A stretch of DNA of 64,000 nt, from NCBI RefSeq assembly GCF_000024185.1, contig NC_013790.1:434001-498000 (forward strand). The letters run 5' to 3'. This document shows, one piece after another, positions 7,704 to 19,044 of this stretch. The DNA is from Methanobrevibacter ruminantium M1. GTDB taxonomy: Archaea; Methanobacteriota; Methanobacteria; Methanobacteriales; Methanobacteriaceae. Numbering within the stretch: position 1 is the stretch's first letter; each line of letters begins with the position of its first letter. The notes beneath the pieces are model-generated. The model had not been told where the DNA came from, did no database searches, and saw only the letters and a program-made list of their open reading frames with translations. The position numbers and the translations under genes are program-made.

Positions 7704-10700
7704 TTGCCGTCAAGCAATGTAATGAACATAATAGTCAAGGCAGAGGACATGGCATCATCTGTCGCCCAAAAGGTTGAAAACAGCTTCAGGAAATTGGGAA
7801 ACACAATAGACAGCACCTTCACCACATCTCTTTCAAACACCAAGTTCAATCAGGAACTCACTTCTTTTGGAACAGACTTGGACAAGGTAACCCAAAGGCT
7901 GAAGCAGGTAGGCGTGAACGGTCAGTCCAGCTTCAACCAGCTTACAAATGCTGAAAGGAGAACCTTGGAAAAGCTGAGCGAATTTGATCCAGTATCAGCA
8001 CAGGTTCTTCAGCATCTGTCAAGAATCGGAATCACCGGTCAGCAGACATTCAACCAATTGTCGGTTTCCGAGCAGAAGTCATTGATGAACATGAAGTCAA
8101 CCGCTCAGCAGCTGGAGGAAGTAAATTCCAAGCTGAGAGTTGTGGGAATCGGTGCGGCTCAGGCAGCGAACATGCTGAACCAGATGAAGCTTGACCCAAG
8201 CGTTGGCTCCAATCTGGACAGGGCTAAGCTGAAGGTTTCCGAGATGGGCTATTCCCTTGACAGCACAAAAGGGAAGATACTTGTCTTGGGCACAGCAATC
8301 CAGACCAGCTTGGGCAACAAGTGGGACTCAATCAAGACCAAGGTTCAGACCACAGCCACAAACATTAGGACAGCATTGGGAAATGCACTGACTTCCGTGA
8401 AGTCAAAGGTCCAGAACTTGGGAAATGCCTTCAGCGGTCTTGGAGGAATAATATCCTCTGCAATCGGTGCGATAGGAATGGCTTCCATCTCACAGCTGAC
8501 TGTTGGCTTGGCTATGAACCGTGAGAGGATGACTGCCTTGACAAACGCCACAATGGGAGGCGCTAAGGCAGGAGATCAGCTGCTCAACGGATTCACAGGC
8601 GTGAACAAGGTCTTCAAGGACTTGAATGGAAACTCAACAAACTACTTCATGGGTCTTGACGAGATGACTAACCACAGCCTTGTCTCATTGGACGATTTGG
8701 GACAGGCTATGTCAACAATCAAGATGTCCACAGGAATGAGCAATGAGGAATTGATGATGTTCTCAAGCACCGTGAACGATGTTGGACAGAGAGCCATTTT
8801 GATGGGAAAGAGCGGTGAGGAGGCGATTTCCCTCATGCAAGCGGCAGGAAGAGGTCTGAACGGCGAGTTTGACATGCTGAAGACAAACTTCGGAATCACC
8901 AAGGACACCCTTACTGACCTTGGATGGAGTGGTGCCGCTGACGATGTCAAGGGCTATCAGGAGGCATTGGACAAGGCTCTTGAGAAGGGTGGAGACATGG
9001 ACGGAATGCTCGACACCACAACAGGACACCTTGAGACATTGAAGAAGAACTTCCGTGTTGCAGGAAGGCATGTGGGAGAGATGTTCACTCCATACATAGA
9101 CATGGCAGTCCAGAAACTGAATGGCTTGAAGGAGACATGTCCTGGCTTGTTTGAGAACCTTGTCATGATAGCGGGTGCAGTGAGCGGATTTGCCACTGTG
9201 GCTCCAAGCATTGCTCCTATGATAAGCGTCTTTGGAGATGTGGGAAGTGCGATAAAGAGGACAGCAGGATTCTTGGGACTGATGGAGGTTGCAGAGGACG
9301 CAGTAACCTTGAAGTCAACATTCCTGACAATAGCTCAGATTGCAGGCGCTGACGCAGCTGTGCTTCAGACTGCCGCAAACAGCGGTTTGACTGCAAGCTT
9401 CTGGGCAATGGCTGCTGCAATCTTGGCTAACCCTTTGACTTGGGTTGCAGTTGCACTTATAGCCATTGCAGTAGCAGTCTATGAGGTCGGAAAGAGTTTC
9501 GGATGGTGGTCTGATATAGGCTCCATGATTGGTGCTGTTTGGGCAGGAATCCAAAGGCTTTGGAGCGCCTTCATAAACAATCCTAACGTGCAAGGATTCC
9601 TGAAGGACCTGTCTAACGCATGGAATGACATATGCGAGGCATTGGCACCAGTCATCGATTGGGCTAGGAAGGCTTGGGCTGAGCTGTTCCCTCCTAGCGC
9701 CACAGGAAGCTTTGACATTGTCAGGGCGATAATTGACGTTTTCGGACAGTTGGGAGACTTCTTAGGCAAGGTTGTGAATGCCGTAAAATCTGCTTGGAAC
9801 GCATTGGGAGGATTTGCCGGATTCCTTCCTATGCTGTTGGGACCTGTAGGAATGGTTGTCATGGCTTTGAGAATGATTGTCTGCATACTTTTAGGTTGCA
9901 GTCCAGGCATAGTTCCTGCATTGCAGAAAACACAGTCAGTGTTCATGAGCGTTTTCGGTGCAATTGCAGAGTTCATTGGAGGTGCTGTAAGCAATGTTGT
10001 AGCCATTCTCACAAGGATAATATCTGCATTGACAGGAATCTTCACTCGTGTGAGTTCAATAGTGAGCACATATCTGGCTAAGATGATAAGTTCCGTGATC
10101 TCTTGGGCTTCATCCATTGTCAGCAAGGCAAAGAGTGCAAGTTCCAAGTTCCTGACAAATGTTGTGAATTACTTCAGCAAGTTGCCAAGCAAGGTCTGGA
10201 ACCATCTGAAGAACATCATTCAAAAGGTTACCAGTTGGGCGACTTCAATTGTCTCCAAGGGAAAGAATGCTGCCAGCAAGTTCCTGACTGCTGTGGTGAA
10301 CCATTTCAGCAAGTTGCCAGGAAAGGTCGGCACCTATGTCTCCAATACTGCAAGCAGGATTTCATCCGGTGCCAACAAGTGGGTTTCCAATGCTCGAAGC
10401 AAGGCTTCAAGCACAGTGAGTGCCGTTACAGGACCAATCAGCAAGTTGCCGGGAAAGGTCTACAATGAGTTCATGGGAATAGGCTCACGAATGCTGAGTG
10501 CAGGAAGCGCACTTGTTTCAAAGGCTCGTCAGATAGGAAGCAACATAGTCAGCGGACTGTTGAATGCCATGAACATTCACTCTCCAGGTACAATTCAGCA
10601 GAAGGTTGTTGCAGAATTTGAGAACACCCTTTCACGTGTAGGTAGCATGGATTCAACTGCTCTTGATGTCGGGCAATCCGTAGGTAACAGCATTGTCCGT

Positions 10701-11003
10701 GGATTCACTGATTTCGGCTTGGATACCGGTAGCTTCAATGCGGACTATTCCACAGACTACAATCTCAACAGGAAAAATGACGATAACCTTGACGTGAACA
10801 TAAAGCAGGAACTGGAATTCGTGTTTGACTTCAAGAATCTGCCTAATGATGTAGATGAGGACAAGCTATTGGAAATGCTTAAGGAAATGGTTACCGACAA
10901 GAGCGTCATACAGGCTCTCGTGAGCAATCCTGATTTCCAAAGCATGGACACAAAGGTGAAGAACAGCATAATCGCAAAGGTCAAGAGAGCAAGAGGTGTC
11001 TAG
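7704..11003 (+). CDS. Tape measure protein
   Basis: A 1,099-residue protein, the longest in the tail module, starting at TTG 7704 with GGAGTGA six bases upstream. It has an N-terminal coiled-coil region (residues 1-160), central hydrophobic segments (about residues 480-500, 565-600 and 700-735) and a C-terminal helical part with two copies of a roughly 44-residue unit (SIVSKxKxAxSKFLTxVVNxFSKLP). Near the end is the NAMNIHSPG motif common in tape measures. At about 0.15 nm per residue it predicts a tail near 165 nm. It sets tail length and may take part in DNA entry. Confidence 0.85.
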   Translation: MPSSNVMNIIVKAEDMASSVAQKVENSFRKLGNTIDSTFTTSLSNTKFNQELTSFGTDLDKVTQRLKQVGVNGQSSFNQLTNAERRTLEKLSEFDPVSAQVLQHLSRIGITGQQTFNQLSVSEQKSLMNMKSTAQQLEEVNSKLRVVGIGAAQAANMLNQMKLDPSVGSNLDRAKLKVSEMGYSLDSTKGKILVLGTAIQTSLGNKWDSIKTKVQTTATNIRTALGNALTSVKSKVQNLGNAFSGLGGIISSAIGAIGMASISQLTVGLAMNRERMTALTNATMGGAKAGDQLLNGFTGVNKVFKDLNGNSTNYFMGLDEMTNHSLVSLDDLGQAMSTIKMSTGMSNEELMMFSSTVNDVGQRAILMGKSGEEAISLMQAAGRGLNGEFDMLKTNFGITKDTLTDLGWSGAADDVKGYQEALDKALEKGGDMDGMLDTTTGHLETLKKNFRVAGRHVGEMFTPYIDMAVQKLNGLKETCPGLFENLVMIAGAVSGFATVAPSIAPMISVFGDVGSAIKRTAGFLGLMEVAEDAVTLKSTFLTIAQIAGADAAVLQTAANSGLTASFWAMAAAILANPLTWVAVALIAIAVAVYEVGKSFGWWSDIGSMIGAVWAGIQRLWSAFINNPNVQGFLKDLSNAWNDICEALAPVIDWARKAWAELFPPSATGSFDIVRAIIDVFGQLGDFLGKVVNAVKSAWNALGGFAGFLPMLLGPVGMVVMALRMIVCILLGCSPGIVPALQKTQSVFMSVFGAIAEFIGGAVSNVVAILTRIISALTGIFTRVSSIVSTYLAKMISSVISWASSIVSKAKSASSKFLTNVVNYFSKLPSKVWNHLKNIIQKVTSWATSIVSKGKNAASKFLTAVVNHFSKLPGKVGTYVSNTASRISSGANKWVSNARSKASSTVSAVTGPISKLPGKVYNEFMGIGSRMLSAGSALVSKARQIGSNIVSGLLNAMNIHSPGTIQQKVVAEFENTLSRVGSMDSTALDVGQSVGNSIVRGFTDFGLDTGSFNADYSTDYNLNRKNDDNLDVNIKQELEFVFDFKNLPNDVDEDKLLEMLKEMVTDKSVIQALVSNPDFQSMDTKVKNSIIAKVKRARGV

Positions 11004-11004
11004 A

Positions 11005-14000
11005 ATGGCAAGTGTTACAAAATATCCGAGCAACGTTTCACAGACCACTGGAGGAAAGTTCGTGTCCTTCAGCAATCTGGCAAACATAAAGAACAATGCT
11101 GACGGAGCGCATGCCGTGAGCAGTGTTCTTATCAAAAGCAAGAAGCAGTCTCCAAACAGACCGTCCACAGTCTCATGCAAAGGCTTCGGATTCAGCCTTC
11201 CTGAAGGTGCTGAACCTACTAAAATCACAGTAACTTATAGGCATAGGAAGAATGCTGGAAGCGACTACAGCTCAAAGAACAAGACTCACATATGCAACAT
11301 CGGAGGACCTACAATCTCACTTTTAGGAGTCAGCGGATTCAGCAGCAAGGGAAGCGGGTGCACCACCACTATGACCACTCACACAAAGGCTTTCAGCGTT
11401 CATGGAAAGCTCTCTAGAGCACAAGTAAATAGTGCAAATTTTGGAGTGAAGCTTGACTATCCTACCAACAGCAACACCTACAACGGATACATGAGGATAA
11501 GCTATGTCCGTGTTACTGTCGAGTACATCACAAGCCAGTACAGCGTAAGCGTCAAGCATGTCAGCGGAACCTATGAGGATGAGGACTATGTGGTCTCATT
11601 AGGCATAAGCAACAAGAACCTCACAAGCTACAACCCTACATGCACGCTGACGGTTCCTGCTGGATTCACCTATAAGGGCGTTACAGGTGCAGCCACCGGA
11701 ACCGTAACAAAGGTCAACAACAGGACTTTCAGCTGGAACCCTCAGCTGCAGGGCAGGGCAGGAAGCAGGCAGATAAGCCTTGCATTTGAGCCTAATGTAA
11801 CATTTCCGGAAGGCACTGACTCATATTCTGGAACATTCAGACTGTCCGAGAGCCTTAACGGTGCAAACAGTAGCCTCAATGCCGTCATCAGCAAGAGACC
11901 TGCTCCTTCAGGCAGCGAGACTGCTGGCGAATCGACACAAGTCTTGGAGAACGAGGACACATTAAGCGGAAACGATTCCTATCTCATCCTCAATGTAGGC
12001 GAGGAGTTCCTTTTCTCCGTCGAGTTCACTGATGCTGAGAATGCTGTCTATAATCGCATAGGCAATGGAGAGGACGATTGGGGAAGGATTGCATTGACAT
12101 TGTTCAAGCTTGTCGACGGCAGTTGGATCGGAAGGAGCCATTACGATGTGTCAACCCAATTGGAGTATGACGAATCAATTCCTGAGGAAGTTGCATTGGC
12201 TGAAGGCGACAAGTGGAGCCTCAATAAGACATTGAGCATAGGTCAGGTCGGAACATACAGGTTCTCCTTGAGATACGAGAACGAGCACAACCATGAGCTT
12301 GACTATGACATGAGGCAGTTCCTTGCCTATGTCAGACCTTCCGAGGAACAGTTGGGCAATCCTTGCTTCACTGTCTTGAGGCTGTCCGATGAGGAGTGCG
12401 ACAGGCTTGGAAGCCTCCACACATACATCGCACAGGCATACATGAAGCACATTACAGATGACACACATCCTCGGGACTGGTACAGGAACCTTCGCCTTGG
12501 AGTGTTCAACAATGCAATAGCCGATAACATAACAGTAACCTCCGAAGAGGTCGACGGTGAAATCATTGAAACTGTTGAGGACAGCACAGACTATGAAAGC
12601 CTCACCAATGAGGACATCTTCAATAATGCCGAATACTGGAGCGATGCCTTGGCAAATGTGAATGAGTTCGACAATCTGGAATGCGAGTTCACCTACAATG
12701 AGGACTATCCTCTCTGCATCATCATGACCGGAGACTACAATGAGGCTGATGGCTATGATTATGATGTGGGAACTGTCGAATACACAAATCCTTGCATAGT
12801 TGAGAAGGATGTCTACAAGCAAAGAGAACCCAGCGGAAACTATCCTATTCCTTTGGAGAATGTTCTCTCAAATGACGATTCAAGCGAATTGGGAATAGAG
12901 CAGTTCAACATCAGCACTCCAATAATCCTCTACACTCTTCCCTTCGATGAGGGCTACGGCACCAACGAGGAGATGACTATAAGGGGAATCGAGGTTAGCG
13001 GAACACTTGAGCAGAGCGATGAGCTTACAGTGAATGCTAAGCTCAAGTCTCCAACTGGAATAAGCGGTACAAGAAGCATTATCATCGAGGAGAATGACCT
13101 GACCCTTGACAGCACAAACGAGTTCAGGATTGGAGGGTTCGGAGACCTTTGGGGCTTCTCCACATTTGACCTTACAAATCTTGATGACTTTGAACTTGAG
13201 CTAACCGTGAACAACAATATACATGATACTGAGGCAAACATAAATTTCCAGGACGTGAAGATAACATTCTATCTTGAATTCATACAGGACCAGAAGATAA
13301 ACATCAAGATAAATGAAGAGGACCTAAGCTTTTATGGGGTTTTCACCGATGACGTTATCATTCCTGAAGGGCTTGAGACAGATACTAGCTTCCTTACGAT
13401 AGACGGCACCGACACAAATGACGCATATAGGCAGAACATCAAGGAAAAGGAGATTGAGCTTATTCTCTACATTGCAGAATGCGATTTCCAAAGCAGCACT
13501 GACATGCTGAGGCAACTGTCAAAGGTTCTCGTGAATGAAAGGGATGACTATAACCGTCCGATTCCCAACAGGATTGAGTTCTCGCACTATCCTGACGTCT
13601 ATTTTGAGTATGTGATGGAGAGCGCATTGAGCGTCGAGTCAGACATCAGCACCTACAACATAAAGGCGAAGCTCACCATTCCTAGCGGAACTGCCTTCAG
13701 CAAGAAGACCTATTCCACAGGAGTAGATGGCTATGTTCAGGGAATTGCTCCTGTCAATCCTGTAATAACATTCAAGCCTCAGAGCGACACCGTTGAAATC
13801 CTTGAAAGGAAGAGCGGACAGAGGTTCAACATGACCTACACTGCTGGATGGGAAACAATGATTGCAGAGATAGACTGCGAAAGCCATACTGTTGTTCTGA
13901 AAACGGATGAGGACGATTCCGAGATGACTGACATAAGCGGAGCATGCGACTTCAATGTGGACTGGTTCAGCCTTCATGGAGAGTATCAGTTTGAAGGGAC

Positions 14001-14043
14001 AGGGTGCAACATAAGGACAGTAAGCTACAACGAGAGGTGGTGA
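11005..14043 (+). CDS. Distal tail / baseplate structural protein
   Basis: I start at ATG 11005, eight bases after AGAGG; this gives 1,012 residues directly after the tape measure stop. The N-terminal 180 residues are strand-rich, followed by an Ig-like region (residues about 180-300: [21 protein letters not shown]) and further beta-rich domains up to the C-terminus. The place between tape measure and tail hub is that of distal tail (Dit-like) or minor tail proteins, but the length is much greater than a classical Dit (about 250 residues). No catalytic motif is seen. A role in tail-tip structure and host contact is inferred. Confidence 0.55.
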   Translation: MASVTKYPSNVSQTTGGKFVSFSNLANIKNNADGAHAVSSVLIKSKKQSPNRPSTVSCKGFGFSLPEGAEPTKITVTYRHRKNAGSDYSSKNKTHICNIGGPTISLLGVSGFSSKGSGCTTTMTTHTKAFSVHGKLSRAQVNSANFGVKLDYPTNSNTYNGYMRISYVRVTVEYITSQYSVSVKHVSGTYEDEDYVVSLGISNKNLTSYNPTCTLTVPAGFTYKGVTGAATGTVTKVNNRTFSWNPQLQGRAGSRQISLAFEPNVTFPEGTDSYSGTFRLSESLNGANSSLNAVISKRPAPSGSETAGESTQVLENEDTLSGNDSYLILNVGEEFLFSVEFTDAENAVYNRIGNGEDDWGRIALTLFKLVDGSWIGRSHYDVSTQLEYDESIPEEVALAEGDKWSLNKTLSIGQVGTYRFSLRYENEHNHELDYDMRQFLAYVRPSEEQLGNPCFTVLRLSDEECDRLGSLHTYIAQAYMKHITDDTHPRDWYRNLRLGVFNNAIADNITVTSEEVDGEIIETVEDSTDYESLTNEDIFNNAEYWSDALANVNEFDNLECEFTYNEDYPLCIIMTGDYNEADGYDYDVGTVEYTNPCIVEKDVYKQREPSGNYPIPLENVLSNDDSSELGIEQFNISTPIILYTLPFDEGYGTNEEMTIRGIEVSGTLEQSDELTVNAKLKSPTGISGTRSIIIEENDLTLDSTNEFRIGGFGDLWGFSTFDLTNLDDFELELTVNNNIHDTEANINFQDVKITFYLEFIQDQKINIKINEEDLSFYGVFTDDVIIPEGLETDTSFLTIDGTDTNDAYRQNIKEKEIELILYIAECDFQSSTDMLRQLSKVLVNERDDYNRPIPNRIEFSHYPDVYFEYVMESALSVESDISTYNIKAKLTIPSGTAFSKKTYSTGVDGYVQGIAPVNPVITFKPQSDTVEILERKSGQRFNMTYTAGWETMIAEIDCESHTVVLKTDEDDSEMTDISGACDFNVDWFSLHGEYQFEGTGCNIRTVSYNERW

Positions 14044-14045
14044 TT

Positions 14046-17000
14046 ATGGGCATAGCTATTGTTGTTATGGACAATGAGGAGAACTTCCTGCAATTCCTTG
14101 ACCCTGATTTATGCACCATCAATGAGACCATAGAGGAATTGGGCTTGAGGACTTTGGAGTTCAACTACAAGTTTCAGGACTATGTTGAGGACAGGGATCT
14201 TTTCAGGATAGGTAACAAGATCTGGATTAGCAATTCCCAGAGCTTGGAGGACTGCCTTTATGTGATAAACACTCCTGTGGAGAACAGCGTCTATCAGGAG
14301 AACTACTTTGCATGCGAGATTGAGGAGGTCTTGGCTGAGCTATACTATGCTCCATTGTTCAGCCAGACCGAACTGACAAGTGCCAACGGCTTCACATTGA
14401 GGACCACCAACGGAGAGCAGACCGTTGATGTGGACTGGAATGCCCTGAACTACTGGTTCGGATTGTATTTCAATATAGGTGTTGTTCAGGAATGCTTGGG
14501 AACCTATGCGAACAGGATAACTGTAAACGGAACAATGAACCGTTTGAACCTTCTTAGAAGCATTGAGGAGCAGACTGGAAATCGCTTTGTAACAAGGTAT
14601 GAGAAGGACTTGCTTGACAACACCATACATCGCTATCTGGATTTCCTGAATCCTGTGAACGTGAGCAAGAACTGGAAATTGAACATCGAGTACGATTTCA
14701 TCTATGAGGATGACGGTGAGTACTGTGAGGCATACACAAGCGATGGAAATCCTATAAGCGAAATATATGATGACATCGAGGAGGAGGACGATATTGTGGA
14801 CTTCCCTCCATCAACTCCAAGGCTTAACGTTGATCCTGAAGGCATTGAGTTCAGGATAGTGAACGAGGACTTTGAGGTCATCAACAGCGACGGAAATGTC
14901 TATGTTGATGACAGACAGCAGACTCCTCTTGTCTGGAGCAGTGCGAGCGTTGGCTTTACAGGCGAGAACAGGCATGTCCTAATCACATTGTCCAAGGAGA
15001 AAAGCTTCGTGGAACTGAGCGTCAATGGGAAAAGCTTTGTGATGTTGGACAATGCAGTTGGCGATGTTGTGAGCACAGGATTTGTGAACCCAAGCAGTGA
15101 GCCGGTGCAGAGGAGCAGCACTGTAATCCCTGACGATTCGTATTTTGAAATCTTTGATGTCAGCAGGAACAGGGCTGTCTTCCGCACCTGCATAAACAGG
15201 GAGATCGGGCATGTGCATGAGGAGGTGCTTGACTTCGGATACAACTTGGAGGAGGTGTTCTTTGAGACAAACGAGGAGGACACATTCACAGCCATAAGCC
15301 CTGTGCTGAGCCTTGATGACGATTCCGAGGGTCTCACCAGAGCCAATATGAACACCATAATCAGTAACTACACTAATCTCAGCATACCTAAGGGGAAGAT
15401 TATCCCGATGATTCTTGAAAGGGTGAACGTCAAGGCAACAACACTTGCCAATGCAAAGTCAAGCTTGGGCACTTTTGATGTGAGCAGGAACTACTATTCA
15501 AGACCCGTGCAGCCGAATGACAGCATTGACACATCAGACAGCTCAAACAACACTTGGGAGTTCTGGAGGGCGACAGCTTACTGGAGAGCTCCGTTTGCAA
15601 AGTTCGGCGGAGACTTGCACGTGGCGACCGATGCCGTCCTCAAGACACAGTACACTGACATCAGCGGAAGGTCCGACAATGGAGACGAAAGGAGAGTTAC
15701 AAGACCCAAGATGGGCATGGTGGAGACAGGCGATGAGGACGCCTATGCAATCTACAATGATGTGGCATTGAAGCTCAAGGAGAAGATGTATCCTGAATTC
15801 AATGTTTCCGTGGATGTTGCAAATCTCCGAAAGGGAAGGTTCAATGACTACAGCCTCTACGATAAGGTTTACATAAAGCTACCCAACTCCACTGAGCTTG
15901 TTACCGCTCGCGTGACAAAGACAGTGAAGGACGCCAATGACATTTCAAGGAACACGGTTGAGCTGTCAAACTACACCTTCAGCTCCACCATAAAGAACAT
16001 TCAGAATGAGACATTCATCGACGCCTACAACGTCAGCTTCAAGTATCCTAACAGCAAGACCCTTTCTGCAAGGCTTGTGAACCTTGACTATGACAATTCC
16101 AATCCGGATTCCGTTCAGTATCCTGCAAACCAGATGATAACGTTCACAGTTTACAATAAGGATAGCCAGTCCATAGTTGCCTCCTACAACAAGCTAACCA
16201 ATGCACAGGGCTATGCAACAATCAACATGAAGTACGATCCTGGAAACTATGAGATCGACATAGGATTCGGAGGGGACGAGGAATACCTTGACTGCTCAAC
16301 ATCCGTTGAAGCCAATGTCTACGGAAAGAAGGTTGTGGAGAAGCCTGTTGTGGTGAAGACAAAGTCCAAGACAACCAAGAAGACATCCTCCAAGAAAAAG
16401 GCTTCTTCCAAGAGTACTGCCAAGACCAAAGCAAAGACCAGGAGCACCAAGAGATACTACAGCAAGTACGGCGTTAGCCCTGACGGAAAGTATCTCATGG
16501 CGATAGGTCGCCCAAGCGCAAGCGGAGAGCTTGCGAAATACGGATACAAGTTTTACAGGACAGTGTTCGTAAGGAAATGCCCTATGTGCGGAAGCACTGA
16601 GATCTACTGGTCAATCTTCTGGGCAGGAAACGAGCATGGAAGCTGGGGAAAGTTCCCTGCTACCGGAAGGAGAGAATCAGGCTCCGCAGAAGGTCAAATC
16701 TTTTGCAAGAAGTGCGATGCGGACTGGTCAATCTTCGGGAACAACCACAATTCAAGCCATAAGGACTTGAAGATTTACAAGAAGCCTGCAAGGAGCACAA
16801 AGTCAGAAGCCTACACCTTGAAGAAGGGCAAGATGTACTATGACACAGTAACAGTAACCGTCAAGGAGAAGAAGAACACAAGCTCCAAGGAAAGGGTTGT
16901 GTTGGCTAATGACATTCCTAAAGCCATTGTGCAGTTGGCTTTGAGCATTGTGGGAAACAGTACAGGTCTTGCTGCTGCGAAGAAGATAGCGAAGTGGTGC

Positions 17001-17354
17001 GGACACAAGAGGAACCTGAAATGGGTTGAATACAGGAACTTCAAGCATGGAGTCTCTTGGGTTCGCAGGAAGAGGAAATGCAACTGCTGCGATGGTGCAA
17101 GGTTCATGCTTACGCTGATGGACGCAGCAGGTTGCACTGAGAAGTTGAGGTTGCAGTATGTGAATGTGAGCGGAGGCAAGGGAGGTCATGTGTTCACCAA
17201 GATAACTGTCAAGGAGACAGGCTCTTGGTGCTATGTAGACCCCACCTGCAAGTTCGAGAACGGAAAGAACCCTTGGAACCACTACATCAAGGGATACGGC
17301 AGTCCTCCAGGGCATGTCTACAATTACAATGGTCCGATCAATCCGCCATTTTAG
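14046..17354 (+). CDS. Tail hub (Tal-like) fused to transglutaminase-like lysin
   Basis: I start at ATG 14046, after GGTGAT, giving 1,102 residues. Residues 1-250 resemble the N-terminal region of phage minor structural/tail-associated proteins ([34 protein letters not shown]). Residues about 660-755 form an Ig-like domain. A Lys/Ser/Thr linker follows (760-808), then a zinc ribbon (CPMC at 844, CKKC at 886), then a transglutaminase-like domain with CNCCDGA (C1012-C1015), GGHVF (H1048) and YVDPT (D1065), an evident Cys-His-Asp triad. This triad type is known from pseudomurein endoisopeptidases (family C71; PeiW, PeiP). I infer a virion-borne enzyme cutting the pseudomurein wall during DNA entry. 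The enzymatic specificity is not proven. Confidence 0.75.
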   Translation: MGIAIVVMDNEENFLQFLDPDLCTINETIEELGLRTLEFNYKFQDYVEDRDLFRIGNKIWISNSQSLEDCLYVINTPVENSVYQENYFACEIEEVLAELYYAPLFSQTELTSANGFTLRTTNGEQTVDVDWNALNYWFGLYFNIGVVQECLGTYANRITVNGTMNRLNLLRSIEEQTGNRFVTRYEKDLLDNTIHRYLDFLNPVNVSKNWKLNIEYDFIYEDDGEYCEAYTSDGNPISEIYDDIEEEDDIVDFPPSTPRLNVDPEGIEFRIVNEDFEVINSDGNVYVDDRQQTPLVWSSASVGFTGENRHVLITLSKEKSFVELSVNGKSFVMLDNAVGDVVSTGFVNPSSEPVQRSSTVIPDDSYFEIFDVSRNRAVFRTCINREIGHVHEEVLDFGYNLEEVFFETNEEDTFTAISPVLSLDDDSEGLTRANMNTIISNYTNLSIPKGKIIPMILERVNVKATTLANAKSSLGTFDVSRNYYSRPVQPNDSIDTSDSSNNTWEFWRATAYWRAPFAKFGGDLHVATDAVLKTQYTDISGRSDNGDERRVTRPKMGMVETGDEDAYAIYNDVALKLKEKMYPEFNVSVDVANLRKGRFNDYSLYDKVYIKLPNSTELVTARVTKTVKDANDISRNTVELSNYTFSSTIKNIQNETFIDAYNVSFKYPNSKTLSARLVNLDYDNSNPDSVQYPANQMITFTVYNKDSQSIVASYNKLTNAQGYATINMKYDPGNYEIDIGFGGDEEYLDCSTSVEANVYGKKVVEKPVVVKTKSKTTKKTSSKKKASSKSTAKTKAKTRSTKRYYSKYGVSPDGKYLMAIGRPSASGELAKYGYKFYRTVFVRKCPMCGSTEIYWSIFWAGNEHGSWGKFPATGRRESGSAEGQIFCKKCDADWSIFGNNHNSSHKDLKIYKKPARSTKSEAYTLKKGKMYYDTVTVTVKEKKNTSSKERVVLANDIPKAIVQLALSIVGNSTGLAAAKKIAKWCGHKRNLKWVEYRNFKHGVSWVRRKRKCNCCDGARFMLTLMDAAGCTEKLRLQYVNVSGGKGGHVFTKITVKETGSWCYVDPTCKFENGKNPWNHYIKGYGSPPGHVYNYNGPINPPF

Positions 17355-17365
17355 GAGTTGAATAT

Positions 17366-18883
17366 ATGGTCGAGAAGATTACAGTGAGTCCTCAGGAAGT
17401 CAGAGGATACGGAAATGTTGTTGATGAGAAGGAATTGGAAGATTACGGAAGCTACAGGTGTGATGTGAGCGAGAGCTCGGAGGTGATCAAGGGAGTTGAG
17501 GAAAGGATATTCAGCGTTTCTGGTGTTCCTGCTCCTGCTCTGAGCATTGCCAATGTTACTGAGGACACTCGCAGGGGCAGGTGCGCCCACATCTCCGCCT
17601 CATTTGAGGATGGGGAAGGCGATGGCTTGGATGATAAGGCAATTTCCCTTAAAAGCGGCGATGATGTCCTTGCAACCATTACAACTGGAAGTGGAGAAAA
17701 CGTGTTTGATGTGGTCCTTTATGATAGCGCTCAGCTCTATGCTGTCTTTGATGGAGATGACTATTATCCTCCTGCTGTCAGCGAAGCAATCACAGTCAAT
17801 CCTGCAAAGTCATTATGGGATGTCGAGTTCATCCTTGACGAGGAGGAGTATGAGGTTGGAGACACAGCCATACTGTCAGGGACCGTCGGAACGATTGTTG
17901 ACGAGATTGTTGACGGAGAGATTGTTACCCGCAGGCAAATGGAGGCGAATGTTACATTGACTCTAGTAACGGATTTAGGAATAAGGCGCTGCTCCACCAA
18001 TGCCAACGGAGAGTTTGTGCTTCAGGTGCCGAACATTCAGCAGAACCAATGGAGAGTAGTCATAGCCGCCACTAGCACCCATCTGGTCTTCAATGGCTTG
18101 ATTGATGTTCCTGTCCATGACTATTCCTTAGTGATTTCAGGATCCGAAAATTCAACTGCCGCCTCCACTATATTGGTGGTCGGTCTCACCGACTTCAACA
18201 GCATGGTAGAGGGAGCAACAATATCCATCGCTGGAAGCGACGGCTCATCATACACCGCTGTAACGGATTCGATGGGAGGAGCAACAGTGAATGTGGGCAG
18301 ACTGAACGGAGCCACAACATTCACTGCCACTTACGGCAATGTCTCCTCAACGGTTACGGTTGTGCCTCCTTTGGACTGGTACGATGCGTCAAACTACACC
18401 GCAGGCTCAGGCAGAATGCCTTCCTCAAGGGCAAGTTCAATCTATTTGCAGGCTGTGGGCGGAAGATGGCTCAACAAGGAGTTTACTGACAGTGAGTCAT
18501 ATGTCCTCGAGTTCGACCTTATCCTGAGCAAGAACAACCGTGAGGGTTTCTACTTCGGTGCAAACCCTAACTCAAACACAAACTCAGGAATCTCAATCTT
18601 CAAGGACATCTCAAACACCATGATTGAGACATTCGATTCCACAGGCACTGCAATAAGGCTTGAAAGCTCATTGTCAGGAAGCTATTTCAACACAGGCACT
18701 CATCACATAAGGATTGAAAGGGACTATGATGTAGCCTACATATACTTTGACGAGGACCTGATATTCGAGTTTGATGATGAGATATTGAGCTATGGTGCGG
18801 AGGATCAGATGTACAATACCGTCGGAATCCTATCTTGGGGCTCAGGCATCATCGAGTTCGGAAACTTTGAGTTGAGTGATTGA
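17366..18883 (+). CDS. Tail fibre-like protein with Ig-like and lectin-like domains
   Basis: I start at ATG 17366, preceded by TTAGGAG; the frame is open further upstream inside the preceding gene. The 505-residue protein has a short N-terminal part, two or three Ig-like/carrier domains (about residues 50-145, 148-250 and 255-335; for example TNANGEFVLQVPNIQQ) and a C-terminal beta-sandwich (about 340-505) with YVLEFDLILSKNNREGFYFG and HIRIERDYDVAYIYFDED, the outline of a concanavalin/LamG-like sugar-binding fold. It lies between tail hub and lysin genes, so a receptor-binding fibre is the best guess. Its Ig-like modules resemble those of host adhesins. Confidence 0.55.
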   Translation: MVEKITVSPQEVRGYGNVVDEKELEDYGSYRCDVSESSEVIKGVEERIFSVSGVPAPALSIANVTEDTRRGRCAHISASFEDGEGDGLDDKAISLKSGDDVLATITTGSGENVFDVVLYDSAQLYAVFDGDDYYPPAVSEAITVNPAKSLWDVEFILDEEEYEVGDTAILSGTVGTIVDEIVDGEIVTRRQMEANVTLTLVTDLGIRRCSTNANGEFVLQVPNIQQNQWRVVIAATSTHLVFNGLIDVPVHDYSLVISGSENSTAASTILVVGLTDFNSMVEGATISIAGSDGSSYTAVTDSMGGATVNVGRLNGATTFTATYGNVSSTVTVVPPLDWYDASNYTAGSGRMPSSRASSIYLQAVGGRWLNKEFTDSESYVLEFDLILSKNNREGFYFGANPNSNTNSGISIFKDISNTMIETFDSTGTAIRLESSLSGSYFNTGTHHIRIERDYDVAYIYFDEDLIFEFDDEILSYGAEDQMYNTVGILSWGSGIIEFGNFELSD

Positions 18884-18885
18884 AT

Positions 18886-19044
18886 ATGAATGATGAAAGT
18901 TGCAGAAATTGTGTCTTCAGGAATGAGGATTATCCTCCTTTCTATTGCGATTTTGGAGATGACAATCCTGTTATATGTACAGTGAAGATGAAGAAGATGA
19001 GAGAATACAAGAAAGAGAAGTTAAGGAGTTGTTTGGATGGTTAG
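18886..19044 (+). CDS. 52-residue Cys4 protein
   Basis: This short gene starts at ATG 18886, three bases after the fibre gene stop, and overlaps the lysin gene by 8 bases. The product has CRNC near the N-terminus, then YC and IC about 12 and 22 residues later, and a basic helix. Four cysteines in that spacing suggest one bound metal ion. It is tightly nested between two provirus genes, so it is probably translated with them. The role is unknown; a small lysis-associated or regulatory factor is possible. Confidence 0.6.
   Translation: MNDESCRNCVFRNEDYPPFYCDFGDDNPVICTVKMKKMREYKKEKLRSCLDG

Noticed and set aside
16222-17315. Minus-strand frames opposite the tail lysin gene
   Set aside because: The plus strand has the Cys-His-Asp triad and zinc ribbon in order; the antisense frames have nothing recognisable.
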